Numbered from the stretch's first letter, positions 30,910-41,797 are shown. The stretch: 64,000 bases of DNA from Mantis religiosa (GCA_030765055.1 CM060950.1:273846468-273910467); one strand, 5' to 3'. A program made the numbers and translations. Notes: generated from the sequence alone by a model not told the origin.

Positions 30910-31259
30910 AATTAAATTTAAAGGGAGTCAATTAATGACACTAAACAACACTTTTAAATTTTTCCGGAACATGTTTCAGAGACTTTGGCTCCATCCTCAA
31001 CCGGCCATCGACTGGTTCTCATTGGTGTAGTTGATATTTTGTCATAGGTCTCCTCTGGTGGCAGTTCAAGGAACTTGCTGAATAAAATATCGTCAACTAC
31101 ACCAATGAGAACCAGTCGATGGCCGGTTGAGGATGTAGGCAAAGTCTCTGAAACATGTTCCGGAAAAATTTAAAAGTAAGTGTTGTTTAATGTCATTAAT
31201 CGACTCCCTTTAAATTTAATTTATGTAGACAACACTGTTTTCAACACTTCCAAGAAAGG
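30910..31259. mobile_element. PLE-A foldback (inner element)
   Basis: Arms at about 30910-31070 and 31089-31224, each running from a TTTAAATTTAA terminus through GAAACATGTTCCGG to CCGGCCATCGACTGGTTCTC or its complement. A perfect 13-bp duplication ATTTGTCTACATA lies at 30897-30909 and 31260-31272. Its insertion point is in the stem II region of the outer element's left ribozyme arm. Confidence 0.88.
31115..31165 (+). ncRNA. hammerhead-ribozyme-like motif, PLE-A type
   Basis: TTGAGGA at 31127-31133 (first C changed to T), extra T, weak stem, GAAAC at 31150, then palindrome ACATGT and TC. The left arm holds the mirror copy at about 30960-31010 on the minus strand. Confidence 0.5.
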
Positions 31260-31277
31260 ATTTGTCTACATAGTTGT

Positions 31278-31325
31278 TTGATGACTGAGGATGTAGACAA
31301 ATGTTTACAAAATCGATCTCATCAA
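31278..31325 (+). ncRNA. hammerhead-ribozyme-like motif, PLE-I type
   Basis: CTGAGGA at 31285-31291, extra T, stem GTAGAC/GTTTAC with loop AAAT, then AAAA in place of GAAA, then ATCGAT and C. The left arm at 30887-30896 keeps intact GAAATCGAT on the minus strand, so the ancestral motif was GAAA with palindrome ATCGAT. Confidence 0.55.
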
Positions 31326-31451
31326 TTAATAAGAACAATTTACATCATTTTCTTAAGATAAGTGAAGTTTTTGTTGCAAATAGTTGTATTTGTGTAATAT
31401 TTATTGCTTCACTGTAGCTAGCTTCATTTTTTCTGTAATTACTAAATATAG

Positions 31452-32050
31452 ACTATACAACAGTCTTTTATTACAACAAATATTAGTGTTGGCTGGTGTG
31501 CAGAACTGCAAATTATGGATATTAACTTGAATGCACACAATATCTGAATGTTTCATTTCTTAGCCTACAATATCGTTCCCCCCACAGTTTAATTCAACCT
31601 TACATCATTACTCATATCCTGGTTATTAAAATGATTTTGTTCTTCATTTAAATTTATTTTCCACATTGCTTTGCATAATATCTGAACTTTGAAATTTCAA
31701 TTGTAACAATAATGACTATTCTTATTCTGATTTAAATCCATTCATGTCTCACCCTATGTGCAAGATGACAGCAACACTTGCAGTATTTCATCATCATTGG
31801 CTTTTAGTCATTCCTTTATATTTTCTTTCAAAATCCCAGCTCCATATGTTACTATACATTCATTTTGTACATTCTTATTCTAATGGTTTTACCTGTGTAC
31901 TCGATGATAAATAACTCAGAAATATTGTGTTCCCAGGTATATACAGATATCGGCTATCTTTAATATTTCTATATCCATTAGTATATTGTTTCTTTCACTA
32001 GACAAAAAGCTACCTGTTTGTAAATCCCCATTTTTGCTTTCTCTACCATG
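31452..32050. other. unassigned AT-rich stretch
   Basis: No frame, SINE head or PLE tail recognised. Confidence 0.3.
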
Positions 32051-32054
32051 TACA

Positions 32055-33010
32055 TAATAGGCATTCCACTCAAAAATTTGACACTGAGATTTCACTGGAA
32101 ATATACTTTTGAGATCTGCTGATTCCTAAAGAAAGCTTTTTTTAAAAAAAAAAATCTGTGCGCATGTGCATGCATGCGAGAACACACAACTCAAAAAGCT
32201 AAGTCTGCAAAATACCAGACTTGATATCAAGTTCAGCATGTTCCAAGGATTTTAACAATTTTCAAGAAAATCCCTCCCCACCCCAGACTGCCTTTACATG
32301 TACTAACATTTTTTGAAAATTTTTATTTTCTCAAAAATGGCTATAGCTATTTTGATTGAAGTACCGTATGTTTTCAGATATTTTCATCCAAATGAAATGT
32401 GTATGTTGAACTTTCTGGAAATGTACTGAGAAGTCCTCTTGATTCTGCATAACTTTTGTATAACTGGTGAACTGTAAGATCTAGAAAAATCTTACTATAC
32501 AGACATGTAGAGCCTGTTAAAACACACACTTTATATCTTTTTTGGGGAGGGGAGTGGAGTGAACCTCAAGAAATTTATATTTTTCTCTATTGGAACCATT
32601 ACTTGTTTTTTTATCTCTTGGCCATGCTAAGAGAAGAGAAGTTCATAGCCATCGCATAGTGACCAGCTTGTAAAAGATTTGACTCACTTAAACCCTTCCA
32701 TATTCCCATATTCCCTTGTACCTACAACAAAATTAGCAAAAAGATAATCTTTGTCTCAATTTACATAAAGTAAATAGAGAAATAAGGTTTATAACAGTCA
32801 GTTGGAGAATTTAATGTCATGTTGGCCATAGTAGCTCAGATGGTTAGAGCAACCGCACAGGGAGTGGGAAATCCGTGGTTCAAATCCTGGCTATGGCATT
32901 GAATTTTTCCGTGTGGCTCTGCTCATTCAAACCTTAGCCTACACACGGTTAATGTGGCAGAAATGATCATTTCCTCAATTTATAAGAATAGTTTGTACAA
33001 GAATTTGAAT
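32055..33010. repeat. old non-coding repeat, copy 2 (split by SINE-5)
   Basis: Diverged direct copy of 24950-25710. Its last block, TAAGAATAGTTTGTACAAGA at 32980, comes after the SINE-5 insertion, which proves that the SINE arrived in an existing repeat. Confidence 0.75.
32785..32978 (+). repeat. SINE-5 copy
   Basis: Head TAGCTCAGATGGTTAGAGC (A box) and GTGGTTCAAATCCTGGC (B box). Then TGAATTTTTCCGTGTGGCTC and CCTTAGCCTACACACGG. Related copies are at 37440-37660 (-), 37830-37915 (+) and 38187-38405 (+). Confidence 0.88.
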
Positions 33011-33162
33011 GCAATAGATCAAAATTGTTTATATCCTTTACCCAGCTTCGGTATACAAAATACCTTTCATCCTAAACCATGATTGAGATGTAGGTTAAAT
33101 AATTTACCCATTCCAATTTTTACATGCTTGCGGTTAAAATAGTTCTTTGTCTTCATGTCACC

Positions 33163-33345
33163 CTTTGTGGTCTAGGAGTAACATGCTAGCCTCTGCTTCT
33201 CAAGTTAGCATGTTTAAAGCTGGTTGAGGGCAGTGAAGTTTTTCATGTGTAAAAATCCATAGCATGGGCTCCTTTGGAAGGGAATAAAAGCCAGTGGTCA
33301 CATGTCAGAGATTTACAGCTTATAAGTTCACTTCAATCCTGATAA
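33163..33345 (+). repeat. SINE-6-like sequence
   Basis: CCCTTTGTGGTCTAGGAGTA looks like an A-box head (usual wording GTGGTCTAGTGGTTAGCATG). AAGCTGGTTGAGGGC stands at the B-box place but is degraded. TTTTTCATGTGTAAAAATCC and GGAAGGGAATAAAAGCC follow. Only one copy is in the window. Confidence 0.5.
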
Positions 33346-33539
33346 AGAAGTGTATGAGCAAAATTAAGCTGTAATATAGAATGTGATACTGAGAACCACA
33401 GAAATTAGAGAGCGTCATAAATAAAACATCAATTTAAATTTCCATTTTCTTTCTTGGAAGTGTTGAAAACAGTGTTTATGTAATAAATTAAATTTAAAAG
33501 GAGTCGATTAATAACACTAAACAACAATTACTTTTAAAT

Positions 33540-33592
33540 TTTCCTGGAACATGTTTCAGAGACTTTGCCTCCATCGTCAACCAGACATCAAC
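33540..33592 (-). ncRNA. hammerhead-ribozyme-like motif at the PLE-A 3' end
   Basis: TTGACGA (33580-33574), extra T, GGAG/CTCT stem with loop, GAAAC (33557), palindrome ACATGT, then TC. The first core C is T. Confidence 0.5.
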
Positions 33593-33786
33593 TGGTTCTC
33601 AGTGGTGTAGCTGGCAATATTTGTCATAGGTATCCTCTGGTGGCGGTTCGAGGAACTTGCTGAACAAATCTTTCTGGGGGATGTCAAAATTGGATAATTT
33701 GTTCCTATTTTTTGAAAAGAAGATTTGTTCCCACGTGGACAGTTCTTGTTTTCCTGAAGTATGGTTTAGTAGTTTTGGTTCTGGAT

Positions 33787-34173
33787 TTATGTTGTGGTAT
33801 TTTTCCCAAAATGTGTGGCAACTGCTGATTTTTCTAATTGCTTATATTTTATGTTCCTAAAGTGTTCCTTTGCTCTTGTTTCTAAATTCATTTTTGTTTT
33901 TCCAATATAAATTTGACTACAGTCACAGCATTCAATTAGATACATACCAGATTTTTTGTTAGATGGAATGGCATCTTTGATGTTTGAGCAGATTAGGTTT
34001 TTTAAGGAGTAATGGTTGACAGGTGCTAGTTCAATGTTTTGTTTTTTGAAGACTTTTTTGAATTTATCAAAGGCCCATGGATGGTACGTGAATTTTTTGA
34101 AAATCATATTAGTTTCTGTAGCTGAGAGGGTTGTGGTTTCCTTTATTAGCTTCTTCTTTTTTGCTAAGTTCAC
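33787..34173 (-). pseudogene. PLE-A GIY-YIG endonuclease
   Basis: FTYHPWAFDKFKKVFKKQNI and ELAPVNHYSLKNLICSNIKD give the linker. GMYLIECCDCSQIYIGKTKM is the GIY-YIG core with C-C-x-C finger and YIG. RAKEHFRNIKYKQLEKSAVA follows, with the conserved R and E-H region. The catalytic Arg/Glu pair seems kept. The frame ends at a stop after about 128 residues. Confidence 0.9.
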
Positions 34174-34496
34174 TTTTTTGTCTACTAATGATTTGGGAAA
34201 ATCATTTTTTATGTGCTATTTCAATAATTTTGTTGTATTCTGTTTTGTATTCTTCTGCTGTGAGAGGGATGTTAACCAGTCTGTGTGTTGAAGATTGCCT
34301 CTTTGTGGGTTCTTGGGTTGTAGCCATTAGCTTTTATGTAATTGTCTGTCTTGTGTTGGTTTTTTGTAAATGTCAAAGTTTATTCTGTTTTTATTTCTGA
34401 TGATTTTTATATCCAAAAATGGTAAATACTCGTCTGTTTGTATTTCTACAGTGAACTTGATGCTTTTTTTCTTGGATATTTAAAAGTTTTAGTGCA

Positions 34497-34955
34497 TCAC
34501 TGATGTGTTTTTTTTTTTGGTACTATTGCAAAGTTCTCATCTACATATCGTTGCCAGAGTTTGAACATCCAAGGGAAACCTTTGGTGATCCTTATTTCTA
34601 ATGCACTCATGTACAGATTGGCCAGGAACGGTGAAAGGGGAATGCCCATTGCTAAACCTGAAGTTTGGTGGAAATATTTTGTTTGAAACTGGAAGAAGTT
34701 TTGTTCTGTGTATAATTTGGTTAGTTCGATGTAATCTGAAATTTCAGGTGATGACATTCCAAGTAATTTGAGCCATTTTTCTATCAACGGTGGGAGTTGT
34801 TTTACTGGTATGCTGGAAAACAGTGATTTAACATCAAACGAGACTAGTGTGTCCTCTTCTTTTAGTTCAGTATCCTTAATGTGTTCTATAAGTTCATAGG
34901 TGTTTTTGATGCTTAGCCTATCGAATTTTGGAAATGAGTTGAATTTATTAGCCAC
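34497..34955 (-). pseudogene. PLE-A reverse transcriptase core
   Basis: LVSFDVKSLFSSIPVKQ holds the first catalytic Asp. FHQTSGLAMGIPLSPFLANL is the hallmark PLE block (GLxMGsPLSPxLAxL). WQRYVDENFAI stands where RYVDDxF is expected, so the second catalytic Asp is changed to Glu. The frame then runs out at a stop near a K-rich run. A later frame (about 34330-34270) encodes TDNYIKANGYNP and HKEAIFN. Confidence 0.9.
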
Positions 34956-35044
34956 TTTACAATTTTTTATGTTGGTGAATTTATACTGCTAACTATAGGT
35001 CTCATTGTTATGGATGGTTTGTGTATTTTGGGTAAGCCATAAAG

Positions 35045-35395
35045 TCAAGGTAAGGTTGGGTTATCTGGTTTAACTGTATATTTGTTTGGTATGATGCTTG
35101 ATTTTGCTATTGTTTTTTCAAATGATTGTATGCAAGTTGTTAGAGGATTTTTGTTAATCGTTTCATATTCACTGTCAGTTAGCATTTCTTCCATTTTTTC
35201 AATATAATCTGATTTATCCATTATGATTATCTTGTTATCTTTATCTGCTTTGGTGTATATTATGAATTTCTGCTTCAAAGAATGGATAATATTATGTTTT
35301 CTCTTCTGAAAGGATCTGGTTTTTATTTCCTCCAAAATATTTTCACATTGGCTTTTTACTGAATTTTGTTTGGATACCAGTAGAACCTGTGTCAA
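35045..35395 (-). pseudogene. PLE-A N-terminal and first RT region
   Basis: A helical, lysine-rich N-terminal part, then KADKDNKIIIMDKSDYIEKM, the conserved PLE block before the RT (usual wording ADKGNxxVVMDxxDYxxKM), and IPNKYTVKPDNPTLP. The frame stops where LYGLPKIHKP should follow; that block is encoded just beyond in the same region (about 35050-35000). Confidence 0.88.
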
Positions 35396-36444
35396 AATGT
35401 TGATGTCTGCAATCAGGCACGTATTCAGAAGTCAATTTCCGGGGGGGTCCAAAAATCTACGTTAAATTATTCGCTTTTAATAATTAATCAGGGATGTATT
35501 TTTATCATGTTAGTAAAACTAAAAACAGATGTAATATATTACATTCACATTACTTTCTCCACCCAATCTTCTACAAATTGTTCTCAGAAAAGCTTGTTTT
35601 TGTCTTGTTTCTTTGGATAAAGTCTACAGAAAGACCTTTAATTGCACACTTTTGTTCTTATACCTGGGATAAAGTGATATAAGCAGCAATCAGATATTTA
35701 AAAACGAACCACTAATTGATGCATTTGAAGTATTAGTTCTCCTGGAATGAAAAAGGGAATAGGATCTTAGAAGTTAAAAATTACATACCTTTAAGTAAGT
35801 ATCTGAGAATTTTAATCACTAACAAATAATATATCGAAATTAGTTAACTTTGCAATACATTATTATAATTGACATTATTTGTGTATTTTAACGAGTTACT
35901 TGTGCAGTAACTTTTCGTTTATCTGTTAGGTTTAGAATAGTTATACAGACTTCACTTCCAGTAAAGCAAACTTCAGGGCTTATCCTCAGAAAATTCACAA
36001 TAGGCATTCTATTTGTTATGCAGCTATCTTAAATATGTAGTGTTTAAATTCAAATTATTGAAGCCATTTTCGGACGATTTTATTGAAAGTCTTCGTTTCG
36101 CATCCTTGAAAGATAACGAAATTAAATCCTACATTTTATATTCCTCCAATATTTGGGTTCTGGAGCGCGTGCGCAAACATTTATTTTTAAGTTTTTTCCC
36201 CCTGTTCTGGTGTCCTCAAAACTTGCATTCCTAATAACATCTCAATATCAACCTTTTAAATGGAATGTAACACGTTTGTGCTTACTAAGCACGTGGTAGA
36301 GGCAATAAACATTGATCCCGTACTCCCGTACACTGACATGAGTCTCTCTGGTTCTCACAATTTCGCAACTCATATAAAGCACGATTGCTCCACTGCGTAT
36401 CGTCATCAGGCAAACTGTTTGGTTATAAATGATTTCAACTGGAG

Positions 36445-36885
36445 CCCGCCTCCATAGTTTGGTGGTAGCGTGTCTGACTCCCAGTGAAGAGATCTTGGCC
36501 AACCTTGCCGCATAAGGGGAAGGAGGGTTTACCTCCACCCACTGTCTGCGAATATAAGACGCAACGTTCCATTATGTAGAGAGAGCGAGAAAAAGGGAAA
36601 TGCTTTCATGAGAAGGTGGGGTGAAGTGAAAAAAATCCACCTTTGCTCATATGAGCGCAAGTTGGGCACCGCAGAAGCGATTTGCAATCGAGATCAAGAT
36701 AGTTTTCTCAATAGGACTTTTTACAGGGTATTCCCTTATCTTAATAAGACGATTGTCGGGTAAATCTTATGTTCTAGTCGCTCTAGACTGATGTGATGGT
36801 ATCACCCGTTTCATTTACTGCCCAATATGATTATCCAGTTAAAGGATGTTAAAGTATTAAAAATAAATAAATAAAATACTAGGTT
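36445..36885 (+). repeat. SINE-1 variant with different body
   Basis: Head CCCGCCTCCATAGTTTGGTGGTAGCGTGT resembles SINE-1. The 3' part (TATTCCCTTATC, GATTGTCGGGTAA) is the SINE-1 end but longer. An insertion of unrelated sequence lies between, and an AAATA-type tail ends it. Confidence 0.65.
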
Positions 36886-37439
36886 TCTTATGAAATTATG
36901 CAATGAGCAATTTTGAGACTGTTAAATGTGCATAACAATTGTTATATAGGATGAGATGTTTCGAAAATAGCTGATACGATGGAAGTAGAAATTGCGGGAG
37001 TTGCGTATTTTATGAGCTCCACGTTCTCTTTTAACCTGATGTTTTTATCTATGATAACCTGGTTTCTTAGTTAAATAATAATGGAAATTAAAGAGGTGTT
37101 TATCGCCTTTTCCCCAAAAATTCAAAATTGTCGTGTCTCAAACATGCAGCATTTTAATCGTAATCAATAGACATGTTTCTGAGAACAGAAAATTGACGAA
37201 AGTTCTTCCATCCAAAAGAAGATATTCACTCACTTTAGTCAATGACCCTTGTTTCAGTTTAAATAACTCAGTTCTGAAGACAGTCCTGAGGGCAAGCAAG
37301 AGGTGTACAGTCGGGAACAAAAGAAAGAGTCACAGTTTCAAATTTATTTGATCATTTAGTCATTTGTTGTAATATTTTTCTCAGAAATGTTTATTTCTTG
37401 TGAAACTATTTATTATTATTTGTTTATAAAATTACTTAT

Positions 37440-37915
37440 TAAGATTTTAGTTAATTGATGGAAATTAATCATTTCTTCACACTAGCCGTACATAGGCTAA
37501 GGTTTATCATACGATAGAGTCAACATGAAAAATTCAATGCTACGGCTGGGATTTGAACAACGGATCTCCTGATTTCCGTCCAGTTGCTCTTTACCCATTG
37601 AGCTACCATGGCCAACTTGCTGTCATGACATTCAATTCTTCATTTGACTCGTATATTTCCCCGGTAAACCACTAGGGGCTCTCGCATTCCAGATACACCG
37701 TTTGTGGCGACTTAAAATTGTAAGTACTTACATTGTAAGTACTTACAATGGTAAATCGCCACAAACGGTGTATATCGGATGCGAGAGCCTCTAGTGTTTT
37801 ACCGGGGAAATATACGAGTCAAATATAATAACAGCGAGTGGACGAAAACCAGGAGATCCGTGGTTCAAATCTCGGCCGTGGCATTGAATTTTTCATGTTG
37901 ACTCTATCTACTTAT
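37440..37915. repeat. head-to-head SINE-5 pair forming a long palindrome
   Basis: The left copy (-) and right copy (+) share a 5' extension. The arms, from CGTATATTTCCCCGGTAAA to TTGTAAGTACTTAC and back, span about 37650-37832. The centre carries TAAGTACTTACA twice. The right copy lacks about 60 bases of the tRNA-like A-box side but keeps GTGGTTCAAATCTCGG. Confidence 0.8.
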
Positions 37916-38186
37916 TAAGAGTTTTCATTACACTAGGCGGCCTTGTTTTGTACAGTGAATAAAGACGTTAAGAAGAGAAACTTAAATAAACTTTTTCAAT
38001 TCATTTTAAACTTAGTTTTATTTCAACTATTTATTTATTAAAGGTTCGGAATGACAATTCATTTGGGGGGGGTCCGGACCCCCTGGACCCCCCCCCCCCC
38101 CTTAAATACGTCCCTGTCTGCAATGTAGTCTTCAATTTCGTTTGAGAAACTGACGCAAGTTTTTTAATCCTTTATTTAGAAGACCC

Positions 38187-38405
38187 TAGTGGTTTACCGG
38201 GAAAATAGGAGTCAATTGGCGAATTTAATGTCAGGATGGCACATTGGCCATGGTAGCTCAATAGGTAAGAACAACTAGACAGAAACCAGGAGATTCATGG
38301 TTCAAATCCTGGCCATGGCATTGAATTTTTCATGTTGACTCTATCTGTCCAAAACCTTAGCCTATATATGGCTAGTGTGAAGAAATGAGTAATTTCCATC
38401 AATTA
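38187..38405 (+). repeat. SINE-5 copy with the 5' extension
   Basis: TAGTGGTTTACCGGGAAAAT at 38189, then GGCCATGGTAGCTCAATAGG (A box), ATGGTTCAAATCCTGGCC (B box), and tail CCTTAGCCTATATATGGC. Confidence 0.85.
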
Positions 38406-38930
38406 ACTTAAATAACAAACAATTGTGCTTGAAGCAACTTTGATTGCTCTATCATTAAATAACAATTTTTTGTAGAGTGACTCAGTTTTTCTTAATATTC
38501 ATCCGATTTTAAGTTGCTAAAATTAGTCAGCCTCATAGTTAGGGAGACAAGTTGTTAATGGCTGTAAAAGTAGATGAGATTAAAAGCATAAAAGAATCAC
38601 TAAATGGAAGTAATAGTATGTCATTCATATACTAAACATGTTATCAATTATTTCTAAATAAATACAGTAACTATGTATTAATTTTAGCAGTTCAAGTGGC
38701 CTTTTTATTACATTGGCCATTGTGCAAAGTGCTATGGCAAGTAAGATTAAGAATTTAGCATGGAAATTGGAAGTTTTAGTTGTATTTTCAAGAGGGAATA
38801 TAAGGAATTTAGGAAAGAGATTAAGGATTTCCTAGGTCAACTTTTTCTGATGCAGGATAAGATGTGCATCGTGTCTGGCTTGTGCTCCTTTTATAGTCTA
38901 GCAGATTGGAGAAGTGCCTCCCACTACTAG
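38406..38930. other. unassigned AT-rich stretch
   Basis: No recognised element. Confidence 0.3.
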
Positions 38931-38937
38931 TCAGCCT

Positions 38938-39300
38938 ACCGAGCGGGATCGCTCAGGTGGTTTCATCTGTGGCCCACATTCGAGAGGCCCAGGTTCAATT
39001 CCTGTGGCCGACCTACCTGATCCATGGGTTTTTGGGGGGTTTCCAGATCATCAGACTAATGCTGAGTAGGTTCATTACACCCCTCGAATTTCCTGTCCCT
39101 TCATTTCACATAATCTCTCATCCGGTGGTCTCTTTCAGGGTAGAAGTGTCGGCGGGTGTCTTGGCACCTTGGGTCGGCCGCCCTCTGTCTCCTCTCGCCT
39201 CATCCTTCCACCAGGGGATGCCCACTTGGGGCTTAGGTACAATAAACCACAGGTTTCGGTGCCAAATCCCCTCCATAGTAATCCTTATCCTAATCCTAAA
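38938..39300 (+). repeat. SINE-2 copy with (CCTAAT)n tail
   Basis: CGGGATCGCTCAGGTGGTTT is the A-box head, and CAGGTTCAATTCCTGTGG the B box. The body ends CCATAGTAATCCTTATCCTA. A 7-bp duplication GTCAGCC flanks it (about 38931 and 39304). The second full copy is at 56572-56944 (-). Confidence 0.88.
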
Positions 39301-40750
39301 TGGTCAGCCAGCAGTCAGTGGTGGAGGCTAGTAGGGACTTCCAGATAAGTTTAGTTGCTTACATTTCCTTGGGTAACCTTTTGTTTTTCCTTAAATATCT
39401 TACTGCTTTCATATATAATTCAGTATTTGTACTCATCATAGACAATAGTTCTACCTTAGCAAAGTCTTAAATGCTGGTCAGTTCCTATAGTGTATTCAGC
39501 TAAAATGGACTTCTCGGGCTGATTAAGCTTTTAAACTTTGGATGTGCTATTTACATAGTGTGGCCACTGATCTTCTGGACTGTCTGAGGTATGCTTTACT
39601 TCAGTTCCATTGTATTTTATAAATTACCTCAATAAGCAGAGGGTCATTCTTGTCCTTTACTGATGATAATAAGGATTGCAACTTTTTTAACAGAACTATG
39701 TATTACAACTGCATTATTGTGAATGATTTCTTTTATTAGTGAATGACAGTTTAATTCATCACAGCTTCTATTCTTTTCCAATGTGGCTGGTTCCACCTCA
39801 GTGGCCATGTCAACACTCATAACAGTCGATACTGGACCTCTGAAAATGCACATGGCATTCAAGAAATCCCCCATTATGGTCGGAAAGTTGGAGTTTGGTG
39901 TGCTGTTAATGCTAGACACATAATCAGTCCAATATTCTACAAGCAGACTGTAAATGCAGAGAGGTTCTAAAATTATATTTTGTCTCCATTATATAATTAA
40001 CTGACATAAGAGAAATCATATGGGTAGTTTCAACAGTATTCTGCTACTGATTATACAGCAGAGGAGTCCATGAATAAAATTAGGGAAGTGTTAGAAGATG
40101 AGTGATTAGTGCTGGTGTATGGCTCTCACAAACTTTGTGTGATTTTTACTTGTGAGGTAACTTGAAAGACAAAGTTTACGAACAAATCCTCATGTTTTGG
40201 AAGAACTAAAACAAAATATTAGAAATAAACATTACAGTGGCTTAATTAATCATGTGATCAGAATGTGTTCTCCCAATATGATACTTGTTTAGCCAAGGTT
40301 GGACAACATTTTCAGCATCTTCTATAAGGTAAGAGTGTTATACATACTTTACACACAGAGTTTATGTAGGAGCAAAGCCAGCTGTGGCACACCCAATCTC
40401 ACACAGGCGAAATGCTGTGTGCCCATTAGGTTTTAAATGAAGAACCCGTATTTAGAATACTCATGAGGGGCATTTATCATATTTAGAGAACTTCTACAGA
40501 TATTGTCAACTTGTAATTGAGAATACTGAACTTATATTCTTATTTTCTAATCAGTTATATTCACAGAAATATAAGAATCAGCACTTTGTCCTAAACAATG
40601 TATGTACTTAACATATCAGTATTTGAGTTGATAAAAAAATCTTTCTGTAGGAATTGTTTGCATGCATTTAATAGTTTATGAATAAATAAGAAGGGAAGAT
40701 TTTTAAGAGGACTGCATTCAATCTTGTGAACATTTACAATCTTTCATAAA
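39301..40750. other. unassigned stretch
   Basis: One minus frame (39919-39644, 91 residues) contains CRSPVSTVMSV-like and IIHNNAVVIHSSVKK-like sequence. It was not recognised, and could be a decayed transposase or chance. The rest is AT-rich without motifs. Confidence 0.3.
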
Positions 40751-41041
40751 TATTTAAGAATATAATTTTGAATCAAACTAATACTTGATGCTCTATATAC
40801 TGCTAGTGTTTGCCTAGAACATATTTCGTTAGGACTTTCGTAACATCCTCAGCTAATGTCAACTGTTGAATTTTGATTTGGTGAACTCCTTGGAGGAAAT
40901 TGAACAATTTTCCTTCGTATTTTTTATGAATATCTTTTCCCAGGTGGTTAATGCAGTTCGATCTTGAACATTTTTTAATAAATGGATTTTTTGTTCTGTA
41001 TCATGATTCTCATTCCAAAAGTGGTATGCTAATGCAGATTT

Positions 41042-41274
41042 TTGTAATTTTACGTCCTCCAACGTTAAGTCATATTGGACGGTGAATGAAATCTGCGAAA
41101 TGATGCTCAAATGTGTCCAGGGTCCATGGAGCTTAGATCTACCTGACATTCGTCTTTAAGGATAAGGGAAAACCCTGGAAAAAACCTTGTCCTGATAACT
41201 CACCCTGACCGAGATTCGAACTCGGGACCTCTTGAACGTGAGGCGGACACACTGCCATCTATGCTACCGAGGCG
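41042..41274 (-). repeat. SINE-1 copy in PLE-B
   Basis: B box GATTCGAACTCGGGACC on plus (complement), and the A-box side CTATGCTACCGAGGC. The duplication GGTATGCTAATGCAGATTT at 41023-41041 is matched by a 16-of-19 copy at 41275-41293. Confidence 0.9.
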
Positions 41275-41587
41275 GGTATGCTACTGCCAATTTGTCTATT
41301 TCTTTGTTCTGGTTTTCCTAAAATGCTCTTTAAACCTAATGCTCAAATTTCTTTTTGTTTTGCCAATGTTCAAGTTGTCAGAGCCTTTGCAAGAAATCTG
41401 TTTATTAAAAGGTGTTCAGGGTCCAACTGTGTTAACCATGTGGAAAAAGATATTTATAAAGAAATATGAAGGAAAGCTGTTCAATTTCGACACCACCTTT
41501 GAAGAGAACCTGAACTTCAAGTTCATCAAGATACCAACAGAGACACCCCTATCAACTGCGAGTTCACTAAATAAAATTCATCAGTCG

Positions 41588-41637
41588 ACATTAGCTGAGG
41601 ATGCTAGGAAGGTCCTAACGAAATGTGTTCTAGGTAA
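41588..41637 (+). ncRNA. hammerhead-ribozyme-like motif, PLE-B second copy
   Basis: CTGAGGA at 41595-41601, extra T, stem GCTAGGA/TCCTAAC with one mismatch, GAAA at 41620-41623, TGTGTTC. The left arm carries the mirror at about 40817-40860 (GAAATATGTTC on minus). Confidence 0.6.
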
Positions 41638-41714
41638 ACACTAGTAATATATAGAAAATTAAGTATTAGTACAAAAGTGAATCGAGAAGATATTGACACA
41701 TTGCTTCACTCACA

Positions 41715-41772
41715 CTGTTTATTCACAGGGCATGTTTCAAGAGCTTTTGCTCTTATCATCAGCTGATACTCG
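41715..41772 (-). ncRNA. hammerhead-ribozyme-like motif, PLE-C left arm
   Basis: The mirror of 41798-41855: CTGATGA (41762-41756), extra T, stem AAGAGC/GCTCTT, GAAA (41738-41735). The palindrome is changed to ACATGC. Confidence 0.6.
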
Positions 41773-41797
41773 ACTAGTGCAAGTTGTACTCGACTAG

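Larger units (their letters stand above)
30800..31435. mobile_element. PLE-I foldback with a PLE-A foldback nested in its ribozyme region
   Basis: The outer arms, 30800-30909 and about 31284-31400, are complementary (CACTTATCTTAAGAAAATGA on the left). A 16-bp duplication with two mismatches (TAAATACTAAATACAG / TAATTACTAAATATAG) is at 30784-30799 and 31436-31451. The tail has TTGCTTCACTGT. An inner element fills 30910-31259. Confidence 0.85.
35414..38116. mobile_element. non-autonomous hAT-like DNA element with poly-G inner ends
   Basis: A perfect 8-bp duplication TCTGCAAT lies at 35406-35413 and 38117-38124. Termini CAGGCACGTATTCAG and, inverted, CAGGGACGTATTTAAG. Just inside each end lies a G-run leading to GGTCC. 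No transposase frame is seen in 2.7 kb. It holds SINE-1 at 36445 and an inverted SINE-5 pair at 37440-37915. Confidence 0.88.
33455..38175 (-). mobile_element. Penelope-like element PLE-A, coding copy, interrupted
   Basis: Minus strand: N-terminal part at about 38175-38125 and 35413-35045, RT 34955-34497 and on, GIY-YIG 34173-33787, 3' end with ribozyme motif to about 33455. A hAT-like element (35414-38116) is inserted near the N terminus. Its 3' end is the source sequence of the PLE-A foldbacks at 12000, 30910 and 55620. Confidence 0.88.

Noticed and set aside
32825..32895. Functional tRNA gene
   Set aside because: A and B boxes are good, but the sequence continues into a SINE body shared with 37440-37915 and 38187, and the acceptor stem is not closed by a normal tRNA end.
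39644..39919. 91-residue minus-strand frame as a host exon
   Set aside because: No recognisable domain, no splice context seen; left as unassigned.
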